From the NCBI RefSeq assembly GCF_020831365.1, contig NZ_JAJHPV010000021.1:62001-126000 (forward strand): a stretch of DNA of 64,000 nt. The letters run 5' to 3'. A program made the position numbers and the translations under genes. Of this stretch, positions 27,173-36,760 are shown one piece after another. Below the pieces are notes generated by a model. It was not told the origin of the DNA and searched no databases. It saw only the letters and a list, made by a program, of their open reading frames with translations. The first letter of the stretch is position 1; each line of letters starts with the position of its first letter. Source of the DNA: Massilia agrisoli (GTDB lineage Bacteria > Pseudomonadota > Gammaproteobacteria > Burkholderiales > Burkholderiaceae_D).

Positions 27173-29395
27173 ATGAGCTGGTTTTTGGCTCCCCCACCCT
27201 CGCAACGTTGGGTATTCGCCCTGACAGCGATCGTCACCGCCACCGCGGTGCCGGCGCACGCCCAGACCGCCGCTTCGCCATCGAACACCGAAGACCCCAA
27301 CGCACCGGTGACGGTGCAGGCCGAGGAGATCACCGGCCGTCCCGACCGAGAGATCAACCTGAACCGCAATGTCGAACTGACACGCGGCCAGATGCGCCTG
27401 ACATCGGACACCGCCTGCTACCTGCAGGTGGAAGACGAAGTATCGGCGCGCGGCAATGTATTCATGCAGCGCTTCGGCGACCGCTACACTGGCGACGAAT
27501 TGAAGCTGAACCTCAGTTCGGGCAAGGGCTATGTGCTCAACCCGACCTACAAGCTCCAGATGAACAACGCCCAGGGCGGCGCCGACCGGCTCGACTTCAT
27601 CAGCCAGGACGAGGCGGTCGTCACCAACGCCACCTACAGCACCTGCGAAGGCCTGAACCCGGACTGGTACCTGAAGGCCAACACGCTGCGCCTCGATGCG
27701 GGCCGCGATGTCGGCGTCGCCAGCGGCACCGTGGTCTACTTCAAGGATGTGCCCATCCTCGGCACGCCGGCGCTGTCGTTCTCGCTGTCGGGCGCGCGCC
27801 GCTCCGGCTGGCTGCCGCCAAGCGTGGGCTTCGGCTCCAAGGGCGCCGCCGAAGTGATGGTGCCTTACTACTTCAACATCGCGCCCAACCGCGACCTGAC
27901 GCTGTACCCGCGCCTGATGCTTGACCGCGGCCTGCAGATGGGCGCCACCGGCCGCTACATCGGCGAAACCGGGGCCGGCTGGTACGGCGGCGAGACCCAC
28001 CTGGAATTCCTGCTCAACGACAAGGAAACCAAGACCGACCGCTGGCTGGTCAATTCGAACCACTCGCAGGCGCTGGCCAAGGGCCTGTCGTTCGGCTGGA
28101 ACATCCGCGCCGCGTCCGACGATGAATATCCGAGCGACTTTTCGCAGTCGATTTCGACCAGCGCCGAGCGCCAGCTGCTGCGCGAGATCCGCACCGATTA
28201 CGTCAGCCAGTACTGGAGCCTGACGGCGCGCGCGCAGAACTACCAGATCCTGCAGGACCCGGCCGCGGCCACCGATCCAAGCCTCACCGTGATCCGCCCG
28301 TACGACCGCCTGCCGCAGGTTAACTTCCACGCCGGCCGCTATGACGTCGGCGGTTTCGACTGGGCGCTCGACGCCGAACTGGTGCGCTTCTCGCACCCTG
28401 ATTTCCAGACCGGTAACCGCGCCGTGGCGATCCCGCAGGTCAGCTACCCGTTCATCCGCCCGGGCTACTTCGTCACGCCCAAGCTGATCGTCCACAGCAG
28501 CAAATACGATGTCGATACGGTCGGCGGCGCTTCGCGCACGCTCACCCGCACGCTGCCGACCTTCTCGCTGGACAGTGGCCTGATCTACGAGCGCGATACC
28601 ACGCTGTTCGGAAAGAACATCACGCAAACGCTGGAGCCGCGCCTGTTCTACGTGTACACGCCGTACAAGGACCAGAGCATGTTCCCGCTGTTCGATACGG
28701 CGGAGGCAGGCTTTAATTTCGCCCAGATCTTCAGCGAGAACCGCTTCATCGGATCGGACCGCGTGGCCGACGCCAACCAGGTGACGGCGGCGGTGACCTC
28801 GCGCTTCATCGAAGAAAACGGCGCCGAGCGCCTGCGACTGGCCCTCGGCCAGCGCTTCTACTTCCGCGACCAGCGCGTGCTGCTCAACCCGAGCCAGCCG
28901 CGCGACGACCGCCGCTCCGACCTGCTGGTGGCGGCGTCCGGGCGCATCGACGATAACTGGGGCTTCGACAGCGCAGTACAATACGACTACAGCGCGAAGC
29001 AGACCTTCAGTTCGAACTACGGCGTGCAGTGGCGCCCGGGCGACAAGAAGGTGATCAACGCGGAGTACCGCTACCTGCGCGACACCTTCAAGAACATCGA
29101 CCTGTCGTCGCAATGGCCGCTGTCGATGCGCTGGTATGGCGTTGGCCGGGTAAGTTATTCTGTCAGGGATCACAAGATCCTTGAGAGCCTGCTCGGTCTC
29201 GAGTATCGTGCCGACTGCTGGGTGTTCCGGATGGGCGCGCAGCGCTTCGTGACCACCTTGCGCAATACCTCGACGCCGATCTTCTTCCAGCTTGAGCTGA
29301 ACGGCCTGTCGAAGCTCGGCTTCGGTAATCCGCTCGAATCGTTCTACAAGAGTATTCCCGGCTATTCGAGGCTGAACCCTGGCTACGGCCGCTAA
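27173..29395 (+). CDS. lptD: LPS-assembly protein LptD
   Basis: 740 residues. Signal peptide to about residue 30 (AVPAHAQ), an OstA/LptA-like beta-jellyroll (about 48-160: VTVQAEEITGRPDREINLNR, LTSDTACYLQVEDEVSA) and a large C-terminal barrel ending YSRLNPGYGR. Cys82, Cys158 and Cys682 are the visible cysteines; E. coli uses four for its inter-domain disulfides. With LptE (47994-48494) it places LPS in the outer leaflet. A perfect TATAAT at 27115-27120 may be the -10, though a -35 is not obvious. First gene of the lptD-surA-pdxA-rsmA group. Confidence 0.96.
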   Translation: MSWFLAPPPSQRWVFALTAIVTATAVPAHAQTAASPSNTEDPNAPVTVQAEEITGRPDREINLNRNVELTRGQMRLTSDTACYLQVEDEVSARGNVFMQRFGDRYTGDELKLNLSSGKGYVLNPTYKLQMNNAQGGADRLDFISQDEAVVTNATYSTCEGLNPDWYLKANTLRLDAGRDVGVASGTVVYFKDVPILGTPALSFSLSGARRSGWLPPSVGFGSKGAAEVMVPYYFNIAPNRDLTLYPRLMLDRGLQMGATGRYIGETGAGWYGGETHLEFLLNDKETKTDRWLVNSNHSQALAKGLSFGWNIRAASDDEYPSDFSQSISTSAERQLLREIRTDYVSQYWSLTARAQNYQILQDPAAATDPSLTVIRPYDRLPQVNFHAGRYDVGGFDWALDAELVRFSHPDFQTGNRAVAIPQVSYPFIRPGYFVTPKLIVHSSKYDVDTVGGASRTLTRTLPTFSLDSGLIYERDTTLFGKNITQTLEPRLFYVYTPYKDQSMFPLFDTAEAGFNFAQIFSENRFIGSDRVADANQVTAAVTSRFIEENGAERLRLALGQRFYFRDQRVLLNPSQPRDDRRSDLLVAASGRIDDNWGFDSAVQYDYSAKQTFSSNYGVQWRPGDKKVINAEYRYLRDTFKNIDLSSQWPLSMRWYGVGRVSYSVRDHKILESLLGLEYRADCWVFRMGAQRFVTTLRNTSTPIFFQLELNGLSKLGFGNPLESFYKSIPGYSRLNPGYGR

Positions 29396-29427
29396 GCAGC
29401 ACAATCGATTTTTTCATTCACCTGAAC

Positions 29428-30816
29428 ATGAGTGCTTCCCAGATTATGCGTAAAGTCAGTATGCACCAACTCAAGATCGCAGCTGTCCTGCTGTGCGCCC
29501 TGTCCGCCGGCCAGGTAGCCGCCCAGGCCACCGCGCCTGCAGCCAAACCATCGTCGGGCTTTTTGCCGCCGGCGTCGAGCTCGGCTAACGTGATCGATTC
29601 GATCGCGGTGGTGGTCAACGACGAAGTCATCACGAGGAACGAAGTGGCCAAGCGGGTCGAGGCCGTGATACAGCGCATGCGCGCAGCAAACGCGCAGATT
29701 CCCGACCGCGCCGACCTGCAGCGCCAGGTGATCGAATCGATGATCGTCGAGCGCGCGCAGATCCAGCTGGCCAAGGAGATGGGCGTGCGCGTCGACGACG
29801 CCATGCTGGACCGCGCCATCGGCGGCATCGCCGAGCAGCAGAAGATGAACGTGCAGCAGCTGCGCGACGCCTTGGAAAAGGAAGGCACTACCTTCCCCGC
29901 ATTCCGCGAAGAGATCCGCAGCGAGATGATGCTGCAGCGCCTGCGCCAGCACGAAGTCGACAACAAGATCCAGGTGTCCGACGCCGAAGTCGACACCTTC
30001 CTCGCGGCGCGCAAGGCCGCAGCGGCTGAACGCGTCGAGATGAACCTGGCGCAGATCCGTGTGCGCATTCCTGAAAACGCCTCGCCCGAGCAGATCGCCG
30101 CGCGCCGCGCACGCGCCGAAGAAATCGCGCGCCAGCTGCGCACCGGCGGCGACTTCGCCAAAATCGCCGCCACCTATTCCGACGCCGGCGACGCGCTCAA
30201 GGGCGGCGAGATCGGCTGGCTCGATTCGCAGCGCCTGCCGGAAGCGTTCGCCAAGGCCTTGACGCCGCTCAAGCCTGGCCAGGTCACCCCGATCATCAAG
30301 TCGGCGACCGCCTTCCACATCCTCAAGCTGATCGACAAGCGCACCCCGGCTGAAGCATCCGCCGAGGCGGTGGTGCAGCAGACGCGCGCGCGCCACATCC
30401 TGCTCAAGGTCACCCCGACCATGACGGCGGACGACGCCAAGCGCAAGCTGCTGGAACTGAAGGAGCGCCTCGACAACAAGGCCGCCAAGTTCGAGGAACT
30501 GGCGCGCCTGTTCTCCAACGACGGCTCGGCCAGCAAGGGCGGCGACCTCGGTTGGCTGTACCCGGGCGACACCGTGCCTGAATTCGAGAACGTCATGAAC
30601 GACCTGAAACCGGGTGAAATCAGCGGCGTGGTCGAAACCCAGTATGGCTACCACCTGATCGAAGTCCTTGAGCGCAAGAGCGACGACAAGTCGAAGGAGC
30701 GCGAGCGCACTGCGGCGCGCCAGGCGATCCGCGAGCAGAAGCTGGCCGAAGCGACCGAGGACTGGGCGCGCCAGGTGCGCGACCGCGCCTACGTCGAGTT
30801 CCGCGACGAGCAGTAA
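29428..30816 (+). CDS. surA: Periplasmic chaperone / peptidyl-prolyl isomerase SurA
   Basis: 462 residues. Signal peptide within the first 33 residues, SurA N-domain (about 55-180: [20 protein letters not shown]), then two parvulin domains (about 205-300 and 315-415) with [21 protein letters not shown] and [21 protein letters not shown]. It escorts outer-membrane proteins to the Bam complex; LptD is one of its main clients, and the genes are neighbours. ATG codons at 29428, 29446 and 29461 are in frame and none has a strong ribosome site, so the start could be a little later. Confidence 0.95.
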   Translation: MSASQIMRKVSMHQLKIAAVLLCALSAGQVAAQATAPAAKPSSGFLPPASSSANVIDSIAVVVNDEVITRNEVAKRVEAVIQRMRAANAQIPDRADLQRQVIESMIVERAQIQLAKEMGVRVDDAMLDRAIGGIAEQQKMNVQQLRDALEKEGTTFPAFREEIRSEMMLQRLRQHEVDNKIQVSDAEVDTFLAARKAAAAERVEMNLAQIRVRIPENASPEQIAARRARAEEIARQLRTGGDFAKIAATYSDAGDALKGGEIGWLDSQRLPEAFAKALTPLKPGQVTPIIKSATAFHILKLIDKRTPAEASAEAVVQQTRARHILLKVTPTMTADDAKRKLLELKERLDNKAAKFEELARLFSNDGSASKGGDLGWLYPGDTVPEFENVMNDLKPGEISGVVETQYGYHLIEVLERKSDDKSKERERTAARQAIREQKLAEATEDWARQVRDRAYVEFRDEQ

Positions 30817-30818
30817 GC

Positions 30819-31910
30819 ATGAGCACCGTCCCGCATGAGCGCCAAGCTCCCGAGCCGCGGCGCCAGGCGGGCGTTGTAAGACCCACGCTCGCCGTCACTA
30901 CCGGCGAGCCGGCCGGCATCGGCCCTGAAATCTCGATTCGCGCCGCGTGGGACATGCGGCACGAAGCCAACTGCGTGCTGATCGGCGACGCCGCCTTCCT
31001 GGCGCTGACCGCCAGCTACATCGACCCTTCCATCAAGCTGGCGGCGCTATCGGTGCAGGCGCTGCGCAACAGCGGCCTGCCGCAGTTCGGCGCCGACCGC
31101 ATCGCCGTCATCGATGTGCCGGTCGAAGCGCATGTGGTGCCCGGCACCCTGGACGCCGCCAACGGCCGCGCCGTGCTGGCCACGCTCGACCTCGCGGTGG
31201 AAGGCGTGCTGGCCGGCTGGTTCGACGCCATCGTCACCGCGCCGCTGCAGAAATCGACCATCAACGACGCCGGCGTGGCGTTCTCCGGCCACACCGAATA
31301 CCTCGCCGAAAAAACCGCGACCCGCAAAGTGGTGATGATGCTGGCCGGCGTGCCGGGCGAAGGCCAGCCGCCGCTGCGCGTGGCGCTGGCCACCACCCAC
31401 CTGCCGCTGAAGGACGTGCCGGCTGCGATTACCGCGGACGGCCTGGCCCAGGTGCTCGACATCATCGACCGCGATTTAAAGACCAAGTTCGGGCTCGAGG
31501 CGCCGCGCATTTTGGTGACGGGGCTGAACCCGCACGCGGGCGAGGGCGGCTACCTGGGGCGCGAGGAGATCGACACGATCACGCCCGCCATCGAGGCCGC
31601 GCGCGGACGCGGCATCGACTGCAGCGGCCCGTACCCGGCCGACACCCTGTTCCAGCCGCGCTACCTGAAGGACGCCGACTGCGTGCTGGCGATGTACCAC
31701 GACCAGGGCCTGCCGGTACTGAAGTACGCCACCTTCGGGCGCGGCGTCAACATCACGCTCGGCCTGCCGCTGGTGCGCACCTCGGTCGACCACGGCACCG
31801 CGCTCGACCTCGCGGCGCAAGGCCTCGGGCTGGCCGACTGCGGCAGCATGACCGAAGCGATCCGCACCGCGCTGCACATGGCCGGCGCACGGCGCGCGGC
31901 CAACCACTAA
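30819..31910 (+). CDS. pdxA: 4-hydroxythreonine-4-phosphate dehydrogenase
   Basis: 363 residues; starts 2 bases after the surA stop. Blocks [26 protein letters not shown] (metal His), [17 protein letters not shown] (metal His) and [15 protein letters not shown] (metal His) are present. It oxidises 4-phosphohydroxy-threonine with NAD in pyridoxal phosphate synthesis. The first 20 residues before RPTLAVTTG are extra compared with E. coli PdxA and of low complexity, so an internal start is possible, but no better site is seen. Confidence 0.95.
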   Translation: MSTVPHERQAPEPRRQAGVVRPTLAVTTGEPAGIGPEISIRAAWDMRHEANCVLIGDAAFLALTASYIDPSIKLAALSVQALRNSGLPQFGADRIAVIDVPVEAHVVPGTLDAANGRAVLATLDLAVEGVLAGWFDAIVTAPLQKSTINDAGVAFSGHTEYLAEKTATRKVVMMLAGVPGEGQPPLRVALATTHLPLKDVPAAITADGLAQVLDIIDRDLKTKFGLEAPRILVTGLNPHAGEGGYLGREEIDTITPAIEAARGRGIDCSGPYPADTLFQPRYLKDADCVLAMYHDQGLPVLKYATFGRGVNITLGLPLVRTSVDHGTALDLAAQGLGLADCGSMTEAIRTALHMAGARRAANH

Positions 31911-31924
31911 AACGAAAAGAAATC

Positions 31925-32704
31925 ATGAAACACATCGCTCGCAAGCGCTTCGGCCAGAATTTTTTGACCGACAAATTCGTCCTCGACGCCATCATTGAAG
32001 CGATCAATCCCGAGCCGGGCCAGGCGATGGTTGAAATCGGGCCGGGCCTTGCCGCGATGACGGCGCTGATCCTCAAGCGCCTGCCCCACATGCATGTGGT
32101 GGAGCTGGACCGCGACCTGGTGGTGCGCCTCGAAAAGGCCTTCCCGCGCGAGAAGCTGACGATCCACTCGGGCGACGCGCTCAAGTTCGACTTTGGCCAG
32201 ATCCCGGTGCCAGAAGGCCAGAAGCTGCGCGTGGTGGGCAACCTGCCGTATAACATCTCGAGCCCGCTGCTGTTCCACCTGGCGGAGTTCGCGCACCTGA
32301 TCGAAGACCAGCACTTCATGCTGCAAAAGGAAGTGGTCGAGCGTATGGTGGCCGAGCCGGGCAGCAAGGTGTACGGGCGCTTGTCGGTGATGCTGCAGTG
32401 GCGTTACGACATGTCGCTGCTGTTCATCGTGCCGCCAACCGCGTTCGACCCGCCGCCGAAGGTGGATTCGGCGATCGTGCGCATGATTCCGACCAGGCGC
32501 AAGCTGGCTTGCGATGGCGCGACGCTGGAAGCGGTGGTCACCAAGGCGTTCTCGCAGCGCCGCAAGGTGATCCGCAATTGCGTGGCGGGGATGTTCACCG
32601 AGGCGCAGCTGGTGGAGGCGGGGATTGACCCCCAGACCAGGCCGGAGACGGTGAGCCTGGAGCAGTATGTGGCGCTGGCGAACTTGTTACGACCGCAGTC
32701 GTAG
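31925..32704 (+). CDS. rsmA: 16S rRNA (adenine1518-N6/adenine1519-N6)-dimethyltransferase
   Basis: 259 residues from ATG 31925. [21 protein letters not shown]-binding [12 protein letters not shown], and catalytic motif [14 protein letters not shown] are all intact; C-terminal RNA-binding helices follow ([16 protein letters not shown]). It methylates two adenines in helix 45 of 16S rRNA. Fourth gene of the lptD-surA-pdxA-rsmA cluster, which is conserved in many gammaproteobacteria and betaproteobacteria; apaG does not follow. A family A repeat lies 5 bases after the stop. Confidence 0.97.
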   Translation: MKHIARKRFGQNFLTDKFVLDAIIEAINPEPGQAMVEIGPGLAAMTALILKRLPHMHVVELDRDLVVRLEKAFPREKLTIHSGDALKFDFGQIPVPEGQKLRVVGNLPYNISSPLLFHLAEFAHLIEDQHFMLQKEVVERMVAEPGSKVYGRLSVMLQWRYDMSLLFIVPPTAFDPPPKVDSAIVRMIPTRRKLACDGATLEAVVTKAFSQRRKVIRNCVAGMFTEAQLVEAGIDPQTRPETVSLEQYVALANLLRPQS

Positions 32705-32709
32705 AATAA

Positions 32710-32814
32710 CGTAGGGCGGAAGAGCGAAGCGTCATCCGCCGAACAAAGGCGTGCGTCAACATGGCGCATGCTTCTATTCGGCGGATGACGCGCTTCGCGC
32801 TTATCCGCCCTACG
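32710..32814. repeat. Family A palindromic repeat, full copy between rsmA and phoX
   Basis: Left part CGTAGGGCGGAAGAGCGAAG ... CATCCGCCG and right part CGGCGGATGACGCGC ... TTATCCGCCCTACG are inverted copies with about 35 bases between. It separates two converging genes. Same outward orientation of CGTAGGG as at 16383-16470. Confidence 0.85.
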
Positions 32815-32822
32815 GTTGGCGC

Positions 32823-35072
32823 TTACGACCCGATCCTGCCGCCGTCGTTCTTGGTGATCACAATCGTTGCCGACCGCGGCCGCTTGCCCGCGCCGTAACC
32901 CGCGTTGCCAGGCCACTGGCTGGTGTACTTCGACGGGTCGGCCAGGTTGGCCTGCGACGTGTTCTCACCCGGATGCTGGATGTTGACGAACATCGTCTTG
33001 CCATCCGGCGTCTCCGCGATCCCCGTGATCTCCGACCCCACAGGGCCGACCAGGAAGCGCTTGAGCGTGTCCGGCGCGGCCTTCTTGCCCACGAAGGTAT
33101 CGACCGCCAGCGTCGCGCCTGAGGCCTGTGCGTAGTTCAGCGTGACCTTGCCGCCATCGCCCACCTGCCCAGGTATCGCCGCCAGCATCATGCAGTTGGT
33201 GACATCGGTGTACGCGCCGTCGTCGGTCTGGATCCAGCAGATGCCGGTGTACGGGCTGAACGCCAGGCCGTCCGGGCTGGAGAAGTCCTGGTCGGCCGTC
33301 AGGTTCGACAGGTTGACCTTGCCCGCGTCGGCCGATGCTTCCGCGCCGAACAGGTACACATCCCAGGTGAACGAGGTCGCCTGCGCCGCGCCGGCGCCTT
33401 CCTTCAGGCGCAGGATGTGGCCATTTGGATTGCCGTTCTGCGCCGACGCGCCCTTCATGTCGGTGTAGGCGCGCGGGTTGGCGCTGTCAGGCGCCAGCTG
33501 CGACGAGCCGGACGGATTGACGGTGCGGTTGGAGTTGTTGGTCAGCGTGTAGTACACCTCGCCGTTCTTTGGATTGACCGAGCACCATTCCGGGCGGTCC
33601 ATCTTGGTCGCGCCAACGGCGTCGGCCGCGAGGCGCGCATTCACCATGACGTCGCCCTGGTCAGCGAACTTGTACGCCGCGTACGCGGCGATGGCGGCAT
33701 TGGCCAGCGACAGCTCGATCCACTGGCCGCTGCCGTCGGCATTGAGCTTCGCCACATACAGCTTGCCGTTGTCGAGGTATTTGTCGCCCGTGGCCAGGCG
33801 GTCGGCCGGCGCCGCGTCCTGCGCCGACCATGCCGCGGCCGACACCCATTTGTAGATGTATTCGTTGCGCGAGTCGTCGCCCATGTAGACGGCCAGCGGC
33901 TGGCCGGCCGCCGGCACCGAGAACGCCGCGCTTTCGTGGGCGAAGCGGCCCAGGCCGGTGCGCTTGCGCGCGGCCCTGCTCTTGTCGTACGGGTCGATCT
34001 CGACGATGTAGCCCATGCCGTTCATCTCGTTGCGGTAGTCGTCGCTGCCGTTGGCCGAGGCGCCCAGCTTGCTGTTGTTCCAGCGCGCGTACTTGTCGTC
34101 GCTGCCGCCGGTCTCCCAGCCGTGGCGCGACCTGGCGCCCTGGCTGCGGCCGTAGCGCTTGAGCGCGACCACGCTCTTGTCGTTGCCGCGCGCCGCGTCG
34201 TCGGCCGCGCCGCGCGCAAAGTAGCCCGACCAGTTTTCTTCGCCGGTCAGGAAGGTGCCCCATGGGGTCTTGCCGGTGCCGCAGTTATTCAGGGTGCCGC
34301 GGGTGCGCACGCCGGTCGGCGAATGTTTGGTCACCAACAGGGCGTTGCCGCGTGCGGGGCCGGACAGTTCCATGTCCGACAGCGCGGTCAGGCGGCGGTT
34401 GAACGACGACTCCTTGACGTACTGCCAGGCGCTGCCGCTTTTCTTCACTTCGACCACGGCCACGCCATGCAGCGCCACTTCCTTGTCGACTTCAGCGGCC
34501 GGACGCGGCAGCGTGGTGGTGCCGCCGGTCGGGTGCAGGAAGAACGAGGAGAGCTGCTCGTCGGTGGTTGCTTCGTGGTTAATCGCCAGCAGGCCGCGGT
34601 CCGAGCTGCTGGTCGACGGCGTTCCTGCCGCGGTCAGGCCGAAGAATTCCATGCCGTCGTGGTGGTCGCCCGCGCGCTGTTCGAAGTCGCTATCGGTGCC
34701 GTCGTTCCTGAACGCCGGGGTGGTGGCCGAAAGCGGGTCGCCCAGCGCATACAGCACGGTGGCGGTGTAACCGGCCGGCACCACGACGGTGTCCGCCAGG
34801 CTTTTCGATACGGCGCCAAAGGCCAGCAGTTTTTCCGGGGCGGGTGCCGGGCTGACCGGCGGGACCGGGTCGGGCGGGCCGTTGTCGCCACCGCAGGCCG
34901 ACAGGCCGGTGGCGCCCAGCACGGCGGTCGCGGCCGAGGCAAAGCTTCCGCGCAGCAGGCTGCGGCGGCTCAGGCGGGCGTTAAGGATCGTGTTGAAGTG
35001 TTCGTTAGGCGAATCGTTGCAGTCGATATCGTCGGCGTCGACGTGGCACAACAGGTCATTCGGCTTGTTCAT
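32823..35072 (-). CDS. phoX: PhoX family alkaline phosphatase (DUF839), Tat-exported
   Basis: 749 residues from ATG 35072 (AAGGA 7 bases upstream). A Tat signal, SRRSLLRGSF at 35-44, leads into a hydrophobic stretch ending in a lipobox LSAC (Cys60), so the protein may be a Tat lipoprotein. The rest is the PhoX/DUF839 beta-propeller: DHHDGMEFFGL, LLAINHEATTDEQ, GTFLTGEENWSGYF, GRFAHESAAF, YMGDDSRNEYIYKW, FSSPDGLAFSPYTG. These enzymes use Ca and Fe to release phosphate from esters in the periplasm. The upstream Pho box (35128-35164) strongly supports PhoB control and the phosphatase role. Confidence 0.92.
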   Translation of the reverse strand: MNKPNDLLCHVDADDIDCNDSPNEHFNTILNARLSRRSLLRGSFASAATAVLGATGLSACGGDNGPPDPVPPVSPAPAPEKLLAFGAVSKSLADTVVVPAGYTATVLYALGDPLSATTPAFRNDGTDSDFEQRAGDHHDGMEFFGLTAAGTPSTSSSDRGLLAINHEATTDEQLSSFFLHPTGGTTTLPRPAAEVDKEVALHGVAVVEVKKSGSAWQYVKESSFNRRLTALSDMELSGPARGNALLVTKHSPTGVRTRGTLNNCGTGKTPWGTFLTGEENWSGYFARGAADDAARGNDKSVVALKRYGRSQGARSRHGWETGGSDDKYARWNNSKLGASANGSDDYRNEMNGMGYIVEIDPYDKSRAARKRTGLGRFAHESAAFSVPAAGQPLAVYMGDDSRNEYIYKWVSAAAWSAQDAAPADRLATGDKYLDNGKLYVAKLNADGSGQWIELSLANAAIAAYAAYKFADQGDVMVNARLAADAVGATKMDRPEWCSVNPKNGEVYYTLTNNSNRTVNPSGSSQLAPDSANPRAYTDMKGASAQNGNPNGHILRLKEGAGAAQATSFTWDVYLFGAEASADAGKVNLSNLTADQDFSSPDGLAFSPYTGICWIQTDDGAYTDVTNCMMLAAIPGQVGDGGKVTLNYAQASGATLAVDTFVGKKAAPDTLKRFLVGPVGSEITGIAETPDGKTMFVNIQHPGENTSQANLADPSKYTSQWPGNAGYGAGKRPRSATIVITKNDGGRIGS

Positions 35073-35110
35073 GCAGGGTCCTTGGCGTTGTTGGTTAATC
35101 AAGCCAATCG

Positions 35111-35164
35111 ATTCTATCGGCCGAACATGACCGCCAAGTGACCGCTGTGTGACGAGCGCATGAC
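35111..35164 (-). promoter_or_regulatory. Pho box and -10 of the phoX promoter
   Basis: On the minus strand GTCA occurs four times at exact 11-base steps (plus-strand TGAC at 35128, 35139, 35150 and 35161). This is two adjacent PhoB half-site pairs. TAGAAT at 35111-35116 follows the last GTCA after 11 bases, the same spacing as in E. coli phoA. The mRNA leader before ATG 35072 would be about 30 bases. Confidence 0.85.
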
Positions 35165-35198
35165 TCTGGCACCCGCTTGCAGTTGCCGGAAAAAAAGA

Positions 35199-35232
35199 AT
35201 AAAAAAAAGCCCGCTGTTTGAAGGCGGGCTTA
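35199..35232 (-). terminator. Rho-independent terminator after the lipoprotein genes
   Basis: Read on the minus strand, AGCCCGC, a 9-base loop and GCGGGCT are followed by a run of Ts (TTTTTTTATT). It lies about 110 bases after the stop of the lipoprotein gene at 35344 and keeps that transcript out of the phoX promoter region. Confidence 0.85.
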
Positions 35233-35343
35233 AATCCAATTCTTTTCTGAGGAGAGTTGGAGGAGACAGGTGCAATTATGCTGCAGCACGGAATATAACG
35301 CTAATTTATCTTTCCAATACCCGTTATGCGCAAATTACATATC

Positions 35344-35940
35344 TCATCCTCCGATCGAGGTATTACAGGTGACCGCGATATTTTCTACGTTGGCGTCGCC
35401 CATCACGCCGATGCCGTTGCTGACAACGCAGGTCTGGCCGGTGGGCTGGGTCAATACCGTCACGCCATAGCTCTGGCCAAAGGCAACCTGCACGGGGAAT
35501 GCAAAACCGGCCGCGCCTTTGACGATGCCGACAGTGCCGCCGGTGGTGCCGTTGGTCAGCACGAGGCCATCGGTGGTCAGGCCGGTGATCTTGCCGCCAA
35601 GCGAGAACGTATTGACGCGGCACCCGATCGGGACATTGATCGATGCCGTACGGCCCGCAGTGCCGGTGCTGAAGCGCGTGTCCGGTTCGCAGGTCTGGTG
35701 GGGCGGATTGGTCTTGACCTTGACATCGAAGGTGTCGCCGTATTCGAGCGAGCCAGGGAAGCTGAAGGTGGTGGCGCCGACCGCGATCGGCAGGTCAGTG
35801 CCGTTGTTGGTCAGGACCAGCCCAGGATATTCCTGGCCGAAGACAGTACCGTTGACACTGAAGGAGGCGCTGCCGCCGCACGCGCTCAGGCCCAGTGCCA
35901 GCGCAAGCGCCAGTGCAGGGCGCAGGGAAGATGATTTCAT
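35344..35940 (-). CDS. Lipoprotein with tandem GLVLxN-type beta repeats
   Basis: 198 residues from ATG 35940 (GGAG upstream). Signal peptide with lipobox LSAC and Cys21. The mature part holds two repeat units of about 80 residues: FSVNGTVFGQEYPGLVLTNN to a Cys-containing end (INVPIGCRVN), then FSLGGKITGLTTDGLVLTNG to VENIAVTCN. Each unit has a pattern G-x-[IV]-x-G-L-x-x-x-G-L-[VI]-L-x-N and a QPTGQTC/PPHQTC segment near the end, probably a beta-sandwich with a disulfide. Function unknown; such repeats are common in surface proteins of Burkholderiales. Paralogous to the gene at 35969. Confidence 0.78.
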   Translation of the reverse strand: MKSSSLRPALALALALGLSACGGSASFSVNGTVFGQEYPGLVLTNNGTDLPIAVGATTFSFPGSLEYGDTFDVKVKTNPPHQTCEPDTRFSTGTAGRTASINVPIGCRVNTFSLGGKITGLTTDGLVLTNGTTGGTVGIVKGAAGFAFPVQVAFGQSYGVTVLTQPTGQTCVVSNGIGVMGDANVENIAVTCNTSIGG

Positions 35941-35968
35941 AGAATGCTCCAGTAGATAGTAGTAGCGC

Positions 35969-36577
35969 TTAGCCGCAGGTGACAACCACGTTGGTGACAG
36001 CCGAACTGCCCATCGTTCCGGTGCCGTTTGCAACGCTGCAGGTGCGGCCGGTCGGCTGCTGGAGGATCGTGATGCCGTACGGCTGGCCGTCAGGTACGCG
36101 GCCGCTGTCGTAGGTGACCTTGTCTTCCTTGAATTTGGTCATGGTGAAGCTGGTCGCGCCGGCAAGAATCTCCTGGCGCTGGCTGCCGTTGATCAGGATC
36201 AGGCCGTTCGCGTCGAGGCCGGTGATCGTGCCGCCGAGGTCATAGCTGGTCGTGGTGCAACGGATTTCCACCGAATACACGCTGTACGCGCCCGATTTGC
36301 CCTTGCCATTGACCACGTCGCATTTGGTGCTTGGAGGCAAGGTCTTGATGGTGACGTCGAAATCGTCGTCGCTGCCGATCAGTTCGGGGAAAACAAAGCT
36401 TGTCGCGCCAGCCGGGATCGCCAGGTCGGGGCCACCTTTATTCTGGACTACCAGGCCGGTCTTGAGCAGGCCGGTCACGCTGCCGCCAAGCTGCAGGTTG
36501 TCGTTGCCGCCGCCGCAAGCCGCCAGGCCCAATGCGCACGCCAGCGCAAGGCTGGAACGCAGGTACAAACTTTTCAT
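35969..36577 (-). CDS. Lipoprotein with tandem GLVLxN-type beta repeats (paralogue)
   Basis: 202 residues. Lipobox LAAC with Cys21, then two units matching those of the neighbour at 35344: LQLGGSVTGLLKTGLVVQNK to EIRCTTT, and YDLGGTITGLDANGLILING to NVVVTC. The second unit of each protein ends QQPTGRTCSVANGTG or TQPTGQTCVVSNGIG, showing common descent. The two genes are 28 bases apart on one strand and share the terminator at 35199-35232. Outer-membrane or periplasmic anchoring is expected; partners are unknown. The first unit is more diverged, with an inserted charged stretch (IGSDDDFDVTIK). Confidence 0.78.
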   Translation of the reverse strand: MKSLYLRSSLALACALGLAACGGGNDNLQLGGSVTGLLKTGLVVQNKGGPDLAIPAGATSFVFPELIGSDDDFDVTIKTLPPSTKCDVVNGKGKSGAYSVYSVEIRCTTTSYDLGGTITGLDANGLILINGSQRQEILAGATSFTMTKFKEDKVTYDSGRVPDGQPYGITILQQPTGRTCSVANGTGTMGSSAVTNVVVTCG

Positions 36578-36760
36578 AATTTCTCCAAAAACGAACAGGG
36601 TACGGGCGGGCTACGGGCCGGCGCCATCAAGGGTAAAATTGTTTGCTCGTCATTTTAGTGCATTTGCCATCCGGCAGGCTTATTCGCCTTTGTATCTTGC
36701 TGTAACCAGCGGTCCGGGCCGCGGTTTGATTTTTGGGCGCGGCGTGGCTATGCTTGCTAT

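Noticed and set aside
27065-29404. Antisense frame of about 780 codons opposite lptD
   Set aside because: Composition is that of a shadow frame, and lptD is unambiguous.
33417-35141. Plus-strand frame of about 570 codons opposite phoX
   Set aside because: Low-complexity Arg/Gly/Val product; it would run across the Pho box region and the phoX start.
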